Shown here: piece by piece, positions 1 to 6,446 of the stretch
Layout of the letters: each line of letters starts with the position of its first letter
Position numbering within the stretch: position 1 is the stretch's first letter
Source of the DNA: an uncultured Lactobacillus sp.
GTDB taxonomy: Bacteria; Bacillota; Bacilli; Lactobacillales; Lactobacillaceae
Direction of reading: 5' to 3'
DNA: 8,157 nt
Assembly: GCF_902491705.1 (NCBI RefSeq)
Contig: NZ_CABUIW010000075.1
Location: 1-8,157, forward strand
Program-made: the position numbers and the translations under genes
Notes under the pieces: model-generated
Databases searched by the model: none
What the model saw: only the letters and a program-made list of their open reading frames with translations
Told to the model about the DNA's origin: nothing

Positions 1-38
1 TAGTGAATCGACTATCCCGTCGGATAATCAATTCACTA
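1..38. repeat. Long inverted repeat at window edge (possible minus-strand terminator stem)
   Basis: Arms 1-17 and 22-38 enclose a 4-nt loop. On the plus strand two positions (9/30 and 12/27) are C-A mismatches. On the minus strand the same positions become G-U pairs, so a minus-strand RNA would form an uninterrupted 17-bp stem. That asymmetry suggests the structure works in minus-strand RNA. The bases that would form a downstream U-tract lie outside the window, so a terminator cannot be told from a dispersed palindromic repeat. Confidence 0.45.
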
Positions 39-102
39 TTAAGCTTAGAATGTTTTGTTTTGTGGTGATTCAATAATATCAAGGAAGACGCTGGAAGTAT
101 AC

Positions 103-147
103 AAAAAGAACGATGAAATTCTGAATGAACTTCATCGTTCTTTTTTT
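103..147. terminator. Bidirectional Rho-independent terminator
   Basis: A 15-bp perfect stem (103-117 with 131-145) has a GAACGATGAA core, a 13-nt loop, a T-run on the plus side and an A-run on the other side, so it can end transcription in both directions. It lies about 75 nt beyond the stop codon of the minus-strand cytochrome b5-like gene and most likely ends that transcript. No plus-strand gene that it could serve is visible in the window. Confidence 0.8.
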
Positions 148-219
148 GGTCTAAGGAATTAGTTTTTTCCCAGACACTTTTTTATGGATTCATTTTAGAT
201 CAAAATTTTATATTGAGTT

Positions 220-450
220 TTAGTTATAAGTACCGACCTTGTTGATATGAACTAAAACTTTTTCACCGTGTGGTGAAGTATTGGTTAAATCAAAACTTAC
301 GTCTCGTCCTGCGCGCATACCGTGGTGTTCGCCGTTAACCCAGTGTGAGTTATTAGTTACATCATAGACTACGCCGTTTACGGCAATATAAGCTGGACGA
401 CCGTTTTTGCCGTCATAATTTGACAGAGTTTCCTTAGTGAATTTTTTCAT
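220..450 (-). CDS. Small cytochrome b5-like haem-binding domain protein
   Basis: This 76-residue protein is a stand-alone cytochrome b5-like haem/steroid-binding domain (PF00173 type) with no signal peptide or membrane segment, so it is probably cytoplasmic. Visible family features are the YIAVNGVVYDVT strand (residues 21-32), W37, a GEHHG motif (H42/H43), AGRDVS (47-52) and SPHG (H61). The histidines at 42/43 and 61 are the likely axial haem ligands, as in short bacterial members of the family. The full domain is present. The ATG at 450 has AAAGGAG seven bases upstream. The gene has its own promoter 93 bp beyond the acyltransferase gene, although read-through from the operon is possible because I see no terminator between them. 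The electron partner or ligand is unknown. Lactobacilli of this group are not known to make haem, so the bound haem would come from outside. Steroid or other ligand binding is an alternative. Confidence 0.85.
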   Translation of the reverse strand: MKKFTKETLSNYDGKNGRPAYIAVNGVVYDVTNNSHWVNGEHHGMRAGRDVSFDLTNTSPHGEKVLVHINKVGTYN

Positions 451-479
451 ACAGAAGCTCCTTTCTAAAGTAAAATTGC

Positions 480-506
480 ATTACATTAATGGTAACACAG
501 TGTCAC
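480..506 (-). promoter_or_regulatory. Probable promoter of the cytochrome b5-like gene
   Basis: On the minus strand, GTGACA (506-501, five of six bases of the -35 consensus) is followed after 15 nt by TGTAAT (485-480, five of six bases of the -10 consensus). The spacer is shorter than the usual 17 nt, so this is tentative. Transcription would begin near 473, leaving a short leader containing the ribosome binding site. Confidence 0.4.
492..506. promoter_or_regulatory. 15-bp palindromic operator, HrtR/TetR-like
   Basis: GTAACACAGTGTCAC is an inverted repeat of 7-bp arms around one central base, with a single mismatch between the arms. It lies 42-56 bases before the start codon and covers the proposed -35 box, where a repressor would block RNA polymerase. 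From memory, the haem sensor HrtR (TetR family) of Lactococcus lactis binds ATGACACAGTGTCAT. The site here matches it at 12 of 15 positions, including the whole ACACAGTGTCA core. The gene it controls is predicted to bind haem, which makes the match more meaningful. No regulator gene is in the window. Confidence 0.5.
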
Positions 507-543
507 TTTTAAAAGAAGCAATCTAACTTTTCTTACGGTATTC

Positions 544-1413
544 TTATGAAAGATGGCCGCGCCAACCGGCAATATCCCAATCTAAGAAATCATAATTCAA
601 TTTTTTGCCATAAATTTTCTCATAGGCAGCTACTTTTTGCTTGTAGTCTTGTTCCATCATGTGGTGGGCATTTTCATTAGCACTTAAAGAAACATCAGGA
701 TAAATAGGTGGCAAGACATGCACAATATATTTGGTTTCGTAGAAGTTAGTATCTTTCTTTTCTACCTTAGGTAAATCCTTGATTTCTACAAAAGTGGAAA
801 TAACTGGCACATTTTGCTTAGCCGCAAAATAGTATGCACCACGTTGCAACTTACGAGGCTTACGATAGTTCCACCACATTTCTTGTTCAGGATAAATCAA
901 AACCCATTTGTTTTGGTCAAGTGCCCGACTTAGGTGTTTAGGGAACTCGTTAGCAATATAGCTAGGGCTTTGCACCAAAGGAATAGTTCCAACATAATTC
1001 ATCAAGTAGCGGAAAATTCCTGGCAGCATCAAGTTTGTATCTTCAATTACGATTGCAAGTTGATGATGCATTTTATCTGCTAGTAATTTCATTGGAAGAG
1101 AGTCGATTTGATTATAGTGGTTGGTAGTAACGATAGCACCACCAATAGGTAAATTGTTTAAATTCTCTAGTCCTTTGAATTCGGTTGAACCGGCTAAAGT
1201 TTTGGCTAAAGTATCAAATAATAAATGTCCGATGCGGTTATTAACTTTACTAGAAAAAGTTTTGCGATTTTCCCAATAGTCATTAACTAACTTCAATCTT
1301 TCATCAAGCGACATTTGTGGATCACCGATTTCGACTTTAGCTGTAAAATCTCGGTCGTTAGCAGCTTTTTGAATATTTTTAATTACTTGCTCTCGGTTAT
1401 CGCCAAAAATCAT
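544..1413 (-). CDS. PlsC-like lysophospholipid/glycerolipid acyltransferase
   Basis: This 289-residue protein belongs to the 1-acylglycerol-3-phosphate acyltransferase (PlsC-like) superfamily. Motif I is NHYNQID with catalytic H99 and D104 (H-X4-D). The phosphate-binding region is VLIYPEQEMW (171-180), where the usual FPEGTR is replaced by YPE plus an aromatic/basic stretch. A motif IV-like NVPVIS lies at 201-206. The roughly 80 residues before the domain are charged and there is no clear membrane helix, so the protein is probably peripheral at the inner membrane face. It is the last gene of the minus-strand operon, and its ATG overlaps the stop of the preceding GT8 gene as ATGA (1410-1413), indicating translational coupling. 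The family acylates glycerol or sugar hydroxyls from acyl-ACP, acyl-phosphate or acyl-CoA donors. The altered motif III and the GT8 neighbours make a glycolipid acceptor at least as likely as lysophosphatidate. The exact substrate is not shown by the sequence. Confidence 0.85.
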   Translation of the reverse strand: MIFGDNREQVIKNIQKAANDRDFTAKVEIGDPQMSLDERLKLVNDYWENRKTFSSKVNNRIGHLLFDTLAKTLAGSTEFKGLENLNNLPIGGAIVTTNHYNQIDSLPMKLLADKMHHQLAIVIEDTNLMLPGIFRYLMNYVGTIPLVQSPSYIANEFPKHLSRALDQNKWVLIYPEQEMWWNYRKPRKLQRGAYYFAAKQNVPVISTFVEIKDLPKVEKKDTNFYETKYIVHVLPPIYPDVSLSANENAHHMMEQDYKQKVAAYEKIYGKKLNYDFLDWDIAGWRGHLS

Positions 1414-2357
1414 AGTTTAACTGCCTCGCGTTCTTTAACTCTTGCCCAATTATTAGGATCTTTTTCTGTCTTATCTTCTTTTAAGAGCATATGGTTCAAT
1501 TTTTGTCGGTCTTCTTCACGCTGTTTGTCAGTGTAATTATCAAGTTCAGCTTTTAATTCATCGTAGAACTTGGTTTCTTTAGCATTTTTCCAGAAGTAAT
1601 TTTCATATTGAATACCTGTGAAATGCCATGGCTTGAAGAAAAGATTGTAGTGAATCAAACCAGGATCTTTAATTGGTTCGGTGTTTTCATTAGGCATGGC
1701 ATCCCAACGTGGATCAAGGTGTAAAATACTGCCTTCCCCCATTTCATTAAGGTAATCTTGATCTGGTGCAATACAGTCGAAGTGATATTTTTCAAGTAAA
1801 TCCATGAAATGATCGATAAAATGCTTGTCGCGGAATTTCTTTGCATTCATTACAAGCATTCCTGAGTTAATGTACTTCTTTGGATCAAGTGCCAAAACAT
1901 CTTTGATATATTTGACCATCTTAGGAACAAATTGGATTGAGGAGTCAGTGCAGGCACCAAATAAATTGTCACCCAAATCTGTATTGTAAAGCTTGGCAAT
2001 GTCGTCGTTAACTATGGTGTCACTATCGATATAAATTGCTTTGTCATATTGTGGAAACAATTCAGGGATGAATAGACGGTAGAAGATTGACATAGTGAAA
2101 AAGTCGGCTCGCAAGAAGTTTTCCTTACGATTTTGAATTGGTTTAACTAAATCGTCATCAATATGGAAGAACTTTACGTGAACATTTTTACTGCTGAACG
2201 CACTTAAATCCTTTTTGTGTTCATCTGACAAGTCTTGGCTTAAGAAATATATAGTGTAATCTGTGTCAGGACTTGCATATTTAACTAAAGAATTTAATGA
2301 AACTGCAGCATATTTAGTGAAATCATCGCTAATGCTGTAGAAAACTGGTACTGTCAT
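1410..2357 (-). CDS. Family 8 glycosyltransferase (third GT8 of operon)
   Basis: This 315-residue GT-A fold retaining glycosyltransferase of family GT8 is expected to move glucose or galactose from a UDP-sugar. An N-terminal nucleotide-binding strand (VPVFYSISDDF, residues 3-13) leads to the metal-binding DXD motif in YIDSDT (D111-S-D113), then YINSGMLVMNAKKFR (162-176), APDQDYLN (197-204) and IHYNLFFKPWHF (235-246). The His and KPW of the last motif are typical of GT8 metal and UDP binding. A charged C-terminal tail of about 60 residues follows, with no membrane helix. It is a close paralogue of the gene 12 bp upstream: residues 86-107 are identical to 87-108 of that protein. Start ATG with AAAGGA about six bases before it. 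The stop overlaps the acyltransferase ATG. Acceptor unknown; an envelope glycan or glycolipid is inferred from the operon. Confidence 0.9.
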   Translation of the reverse strand: MTVPVFYSISDDFTKYAAVSLNSLVKYASPDTDYTIYFLSQDLSDEHKKDLSAFSSKNVHVKFFHIDDDLVKPIQNRKENFLRADFFTMSIFYRLFIPELFPQYDKAIYIDSDTIVNDDIAKLYNTDLGDNLFGACTDSSIQFVPKMVKYIKDVLALDPKKYINSGMLVMNAKKFRDKHFIDHFMDLLEKYHFDCIAPDQDYLNEMGEGSILHLDPRWDAMPNENTEPIKDPGLIHYNLFFKPWHFTGIQYENYFWKNAKETKFYDELKAELDNYTDKQREEDRQKLNHMLLKEDKTEKDPNNWARVKEREAVKL

Positions 2358-2369
2358 ATTTTTCCTTTC

Positions 2370-3326
2370 TTAGTCAATTTTGACTGATTCGTGCTTTTTA
2401 ACTTTTGCCCAAGTATTTGGTTCTTTAGCAATTAAATCGACTTTTTGAGCCATCCATTCAAGGTCAGCGCGAGCCTTTTTACGGTCTTCGTCAGTAAAGT
2501 CAGCTAATTGCTGCTTTAATTCATCGTAGTAAGGCGTAGTTTTAGCAACATCCCAGAAATAGTGGGCATATTGAACGTCTTCGAAGTGCCATGGCTTGAA
2601 GAAAAGGTTGTAGTGTACGATCTTGGGATTTTCGATTTCGGGGATGCTTTCGTTAGGCATAGCGTCCCATTCTTTTGGTAAATGATAAATCTTGTCTTCA
2701 CAAATTTCGTTCATGTAGGCTTGGTCTGGGTCGACATTATCAAAATGATATTTACCCATTAAGTAATAGAATTTATCGACGAAATGCTTGTCGCGGAAGG
2801 CCTTCATGTTAAACAAAATTACACCGTTGTTAATGTATTTTTCGGCAGGCAAAATCCCTTGGCATTCCTTAATGTACTTTTGTAAAAGTGGCATGTAGCG
2901 AATGGATAAGTCAGGACAGCTGGCAAACATGTTGTCGCCGATTTCAGTATCATATAAGTCAGCAATGTCCGCGCAGATGATGGTATCGGCATCTAAATAA
3001 ACAGCCTTATCATATTGTGGGAATAATTCAGGGATGAATAAACGATAGAAAATTGACATGGTGAAAAATTGTGCACGCAAGTAATTTTCTTTGGTATTGT
3101 GAATTGGCTTAACCATGTCATCGTCAATATGAAAAACATTAACGTGAATATTATCGGTGGACATGCCTTCTAGGCTCTTTTTGTGTTCAGGGGTGATTTT
3201 TTGAACCAAAAGAGTGATGGTATAGTCCTTGTTTTTATCTGCGTGATCAATTAATGACTGAATTGATACATAAGCATATGGCGTGTAGTCGTCACTGATA
3301 GTGTAAAAAACTGGAATTGTTTTCAA
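2370..3326 (-). CDS. Family 8 glycosyltransferase (second GT8 of operon)
   Basis: This 318-residue GT8 enzyme has the same architecture as its downstream neighbour: IPVFYTISDDY (4-14), DXD in YLDADT (D112-A-D114), YINNGVILFNMKAFR (164-178), DPDQAYMN (199-206) and VHYNLFFKPWHF (237-248), then a lysine-rich tail. All residues expected for UDP-sugar and metal binding are present, so it should be active and cytoplasmic. Translation starts at TTG (3326-3324), which is unusual but strongly supported by GGAGG seven bases upstream and by alignment of the N-terminus with the paralogue, which starts at ATG. It sits 20 nt after the first GT8 gene and 12 nt before the third, clearly in one transcript. 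Donor (glucose or galactose) and acceptor cannot be read from the sequence. Confidence 0.9.
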   Translation of the reverse strand: MKTIPVFYTISDDYTPYAYVSIQSLIDHADKNKDYTITLLVQKITPEHKKSLEGMSTDNIHVNVFHIDDDMVKPIHNTKENYLRAQFFTMSIFYRLFIPELFPQYDKAVYLDADTIICADIADLYDTEIGDNMFASCPDLSIRYMPLLQKYIKECQGILPAEKYINNGVILFNMKAFRDKHFVDKFYYLMGKYHFDNVDPDQAYMNEICEDKIYHLPKEWDAMPNESIPEIENPKIVHYNLFFKPWHFEDVQYAHYFWDVAKTTPYYDELKQQLADFTDEDRKKARADLEWMAQKVDLIAKEPNTWAKVKKHESVKID

Positions 3327-3333
3327 AATAAGT

Positions 3334-3338
3334 CCTCC
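3334..3338 (-). promoter_or_regulatory. Strong RBS supporting a TTG start
   Basis: The minus strand carries GGAGG at 3338-3334, then a 7-nt spacer, then TTG at 3326-3324. There is no ATG at a usable distance, and the encoded N-terminus matches that of the paralogous GT8, so TTG is the true initiation codon. Confidence 0.8.
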
Positions 3339-3346
3339 AAAAAATA

Positions 3347-4183
3347 TTATTCTTTCAAGTTGTCACGTAATTTAAGATACTCGTTTAGCAAGTCATCGTA
3401 TTCATGCAAGTGAAGCACACTGTGAACACGTTTAACATCCCATGGCTTAACTGTTTGAGTATGGAAATATGGCCAAAAGCGAAAACTAGTAGTAAAGTGC
3501 TGAATTTTGGTGTTCTTTTGCAAGCGATACTGTTCGTTGTAGCGACGCGGCACAACACGTTTAGCCACAGCCAATTTGTTGATGGCTGATTGATCTGGCA
3601 AAAACATTTTCTTGGTTTGCATCATGTGACGTACCTTAGCAAAAAGACCAGTTTGCTTAATTTTTTTCATATTTAAAAGCAAGACACCAGAGTTTAGATA
3701 ATCAAAAACGCGCTTGGTTTTAACATTATGGAAGAAGAATCTTCCCCAGTAATCGAGTACACCTACTAATTCGATCCCGGTGATATTTTGCTTATAAAAA
3801 GTAGTGATATCGCCGCGAATTACGATGTCGTCATCGAGATAAAGAATACGATCAGGAATTTGTGATAATTCATCCGCAAATAATCTGAGCATAGCGTAAG
3901 GCGTAAAACGTGTATTCATGTTGGCAGTTGGCGGCTCTTTGAGAAATAGATCAGTACAATCGATCAATTCGACAGTATTTTGAGGATTGACTTGAACTAA
4001 TAAAGAGCGGATGTAGTCTGCAGCGTGTTTAGAAAATGGATGGTATTTACGTTCATCACTATGTGCTTCCATAGTTAAAATGTAGAGGTGCACTTCTTTA
4101 GCACCAGAGTTTTTAATTAAGGAAAGAGTAGTAATTAAAACGCCATCTTCTGCATTTTCATCACCGCAAAAAAGAATATTCAT
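3347..4183 (-). CDS. Family 8 glycosyltransferase (first gene of operon)
   Basis: This 278-residue GT8 protein is clearly diverged from the other two. It opens with MNILFCGDENAEDG, the nucleotide-binding strand, followed by the DXD motif in YLDDDI (D117-D-D119), YLNSGVLLLNMKKIK (162-176), LPDQSAIN (195-202), IQHF (227-230) and VKPW (245-248). It lacks the long charged C-terminal tail of its neighbours and has a shorter domain. No signal peptide or membrane helix is seen. The ATG has AGGAGG five bases upstream, the best ribosome binding site of the operon, as expected for a promoter-proximal gene. An extended -10 promoter lies about 45 nt before it. Its divergence suggests it adds a different sugar, or uses a different acceptor, from the paralogous pair. 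This is inference. Product sugars are unknown. Confidence 0.9.
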   Translation of the reverse strand: MNILFCGDENAEDGVLITTLSLIKNSGAKEVHLYILTMEAHSDERKYHPFSKHAADYIRSLLVQVNPQNTVELIDCTDLFLKEPPTANMNTRFTPYAMLRLFADELSQIPDRILYLDDDIVIRGDITTFYKQNITGIELVGVLDYWGRFFFHNVKTKRVFDYLNSGVLLLNMKKIKQTGLFAKVRHMMQTKKMFLPDQSAINKLAVAKRVVPRRYNEQYRLQKNTKIQHFTTSFRFWPYFHTQTVKPWDVKRVHSVLHLHEYDDLLNEYLKLRDNLKE

Positions 4184-4226
4184 TTTTCCTCCTATAAGTC
4201 TCCGTTTATTTTGTTAGTTATCCTAT

Positions 4227-4235
4227 ATAATACCA
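4227..4235 (-). promoter_or_regulatory. Extended -10 promoter of the GT8/acyltransferase operon
   Basis: The minus strand reads TGGTATTAT at 4235-4227: a TG-n element directly before TATTAT (five of six consensus bases). No good -35 box is visible 17 nt upstream, which fits an extended -10 promoter. Transcription would start near 4220, giving a leader of about 37 nt before the ATG at 4183. Confidence 0.55.
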
Positions 4236-4296
4236 TGATCGACTAAGTGATTTTTAGTACAGAAGATTTTTTAAATTATTAAGATTCTTTTATATT

Positions 4297-4326
4297 GTGA
4301 CCCTTTTCTCTCTTTTTCGTTATAAT
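4297..4326 (+). promoter_or_regulatory. Promoter of kup
   Basis: A perfect TATAAT lies at 4321-4326. GTGACC (4297-4302, four of six consensus bases) is 18 nt upstream as the likely -35 box. The predicted leader is about 30 nt, too short for a ydaO-type c-di-AMP riboswitch, and no such fold is visible. The ribosome binding site AGGGGG (4352-4357) lies six bases before the ATG. Confidence 0.65.
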
Positions 4327-4333
4327 TGAGTCA

Positions 4334-4349
4334 ATATTCATAAGAATAT
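4334..4349. repeat. Short inverted repeat in the kup leader
   Basis: ATATTC (4334-4339) and GAATAT (4344-4349) form 6-bp arms around a 4-nt loop just downstream of the kup -10 box and just before the ribosome binding site. The position suits an operator or weak leader hairpin, but AT-rich DNA produces such repeats by chance. Confidence 0.25.
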
Positions 4350-4363
4350 CTAGGGGGATAAAT

Positions 4364-6379
4364 ATGAGTATAACTAGCAAAAGAAATAAAATGACATTAG
4401 CTGGTTTGTTAATCACCATAGGTATTGTCTATGGTGATATTGGAACAAGCCCACTTTATGTAATGAAATCAATCATTACGGAAAATGGTGGCATTGCTAA
4501 TGCTAATCGTGAATTAATTGTCGGTTCAATCTCACTTATTCTATGGACGGTTACGCTTTTAACAACAATTAAGTATGTCTTAATTGCACTAAAAGCAACT
4601 AACCATGGAGAAGGCGGGATTTTTTCACTTTATGCATTAGTTAGAAAAAGAGCTAAATGGTTAGTTATTCCTGCATTAGTTGGTGGGGCAGCATTATTAG
4701 CTGACGGTACGTTAACGCCAGCCGTAACGGTTACTACTTCAATTGAAGGGCTTAAAAATATGCGATTTGGCTCTGTGATGCCTGTGCCTGATCAGAATAT
4801 GGTTGTTATGGTAACAATTATCATATTGTTATTACTATTTTCAATCCAACGTATGGGTACTAGTGTGATTGGCAAGGCCTTCGGACCAATTATGTTAATC
4901 TGGTTTACATTTTTAGGTGTAGTTGGACTAGCTAATATGAGTCGCGATTGGTCAATTCTTGAAGCGATTAATCCTATTTGGGCGATAAAGATTTTATTCA
5001 GCCCAGCTAATAAGGTGGGAATTTTAATTCTGGGTTCAATATTTCTTGCAACTACTGGTGCTGAAGCACTCTATTCAGATGTAGGACATGTTGGCAAAGG
5101 AAATATTATGGGGTCCTGGCCATATGTTTTTCTTTGCTTAGCCTTTAATTATTTAGGACAAGGTGTTTGGATTTTGCATAATCCTAATTACCATACTGCC
5201 GGTGACTTTAACCCATTTTTTGAAGTGGTGCCTGAACAATATCGAATTTTCGCAATAATTTTGGCAACTTTGGCTGCTATTATTGCTTCTCAGGCTTTAA
5301 TCACTGGCTCTTTTACTTTAGTAGCTGAGGCAAGTAGTTTAAAGTTTTTACCAAGAATGTATATTATTTATCCTTCTACGGAAAAAGGACAAATTTATAT
5401 TCCGATGGTTAACAAGGTGATTTGTGTTATCACTGTTTTGATCGTTCTTTTATTTAGAACTTCACATCATATGGAAGCTGCTTACGGTTTAGCTATCACA
5501 GTTACAATGCTAATGACTACGATTTTGCTTTTCGAATATTTGGGTATGAAGAAAACAAAAATGTGGTTTCGGCTTATGTTCTTGATTGTATTTGCTTTTA
5601 TTGAAGGGATGTTTTTGATTTCAAGTTTGAGCAAATTCTTGCATGGCGGATATGTCACTGTAATCATTGCTGGTGTTATCTTGAGCATTATGTATATTTG
5701 GTATTATGGCAATAAAATTCGTGATAAACGTGAAGCTGAAAATGCCTATGTACGTTTAGACGAATATACTGATATGCTGACTGAATTAAGTCATAGCGAA
5801 GAATATCCAACTTATGCTACTAATTTAGTTTATATGGCTAAAGTTAAATACAATAAATTTATTAAACGAGAAATTTTATATTCAATTTTAGACAAGAGAC
5901 CTAAGCGTGCTAAAGCTTATTGGTTTGTTACAGTTAATGTAACTGATGATCCTTTTACTGCTGAATATGCGGTTAATACTTATGGCACTAAAAATGTAAT
6001 CAATATTCAGCTTTATTTAGGCTTTAGAAAACAAACTAGTGTGAATGTTTATTTACGGCAGATTGTTCATGATTTAATTAAGGATGGAACAATTGAAGCA
6101 CAGCCGCAGCGCTTTACTACAACGCCTGGTCGTGATGTTGGCGACTTCTCATTTGTCATTGTTAGTGACGTTATCAGTCCACAAACACGAGTTACTGGCT
6201 ATGAAAAATTTATGGTTGAAGCTCGTGTATGGTTGCAGAACCTGTCTTCTAATCCTGCTAAATGGTTTGGACTAGATTATTCTACAACGGTTGTTGAACG
6301 TATACCTCTAGTTTTAGGAAATCAAAAAGAGGTAGTAATTAAGCGAATTAAGCCGCAAGATTCGGAAATAATAAAATAA
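4364..6379 (+). CDS. kup: Kup-type potassium uptake transporter
   Basis: This 671-residue protein is a full-length Kup/HAK/KT family potassium transporter, probably a K+/H+ symporter in the cytoplasmic membrane. Family signatures are GDIGTSPLY (residues 24-32) in the first membrane helix, HGEGGIFSLYALV (81-93), DGTLTPAVTVTTSIEGL (114-130) and TGAEALYSDVGH (231-242). About 12 hydrophobic segments run to roughly residue 450, followed by a cytosolic C-terminal domain of about 210 residues that begins at a charged YGNKIRDKREAE stretch. No truncation or frameshift is seen. It is monocistronic: its own promoter precedes it and a strong terminator follows. It is divergent from the GT8 operon and convergent with the second acyltransferase gene. 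Kup proteins of Lactococcus are known to be controlled by c-di-AMP binding; whether this one is cannot be judged from sequence alone. The gene could equally carry the synonym trkD. Confidence 0.97.
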   Translation: MSITSKRNKMTLAGLLITIGIVYGDIGTSPLYVMKSIITENGGIANANRELIVGSISLILWTVTLLTTIKYVLIALKATNHGEGGIFSLYALVRKRAKWLVIPALVGGAALLADGTLTPAVTVTTSIEGLKNMRFGSVMPVPDQNMVVMVTIIILLLLFSIQRMGTSVIGKAFGPIMLIWFTFLGVVGLANMSRDWSILEAINPIWAIKILFSPANKVGILILGSIFLATTGAEALYSDVGHVGKGNIMGSWPYVFLCLAFNYLGQGVWILHNPNYHTAGDFNPFFEVVPEQYRIFAIILATLAAIIASQALITGSFTLVAEASSLKFLPRMYIIYPSTEKGQIYIPMVNKVICVITVLIVLLFRTSHHMEAAYGLAITVTMLMTTILLFEYLGMKKTKMWFRLMFLIVFAFIEGMFLISSLSKFLHGGYVTVIIAGVILSIMYIWYYGNKIRDKREAENAYVRLDEYTDMLTELSHSEEYPTYATNLVYMAKVKYNKFIKREILYSILDKRPKRAKAYWFVTVNVTDDPFTAEYAVNTYGTKNVINIQLYLGFRKQTSVNVYLRQIVHDLIKDGTIEAQPQRFTTTPGRDVGDFSFVIVSDVISPQTRVTGYEKFMVEARVWLQNLSSNPAKWFGLDYSTTVVERIPLVLGNQKEVVIKRIKPQDSEIIK

Positions 6380-6386
6380 GGCTAAA

Positions 6387-6418
6387 AATAAAAAGGCATC
6401 AAACGATGCCTTTTTATT
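6387..6418. terminator. Bidirectional terminator between convergent genes
   Basis: A perfect 14-bp stem (6387-6400 with 6405-6418) has an AAAC loop. The arms begin and end in A- and T-runs, so it works for kup (plus, stop at 6379) and for the convergent acyltransferase (minus, stop at 6447). Confidence 0.9.
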
Positions 6419-6446
6419 GTGGAGTAATTAAGAAATTTTCTGGTAA

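Noticed and set aside
451..543. Terminator between the acyltransferase and the cytochrome b5-like gene
   Set aside because: Only weak AT-rich self-complementarity (CTTTTAAAAG) is present, with no GC-containing stem followed by a T-run. Read-through from the operon therefore stays possible.
1315..1536. Plus-strand open frame across the acyltransferase/GT8 junction
   Set aside because: Antisense to two well-supported genes, low-complexity Ser/Leu-rich translation, and no ribosome binding site.
4184..4363. c-di-AMP (ydaO-type) riboswitch before kup
   Set aside because: The likely transcription start leaves only about 30 nt of leader, and no long conserved fold or terminator is visible. K+ transporter genes in some Firmicutes have this riboswitch, but this one shows no sign of it.
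5482..5688. Minus-strand open frame of 68 codons inside kup
   Set aside because: It lies wholly antisense to strongly conserved membrane segments of kup and has no ribosome binding site. It is a by-product of codon use.
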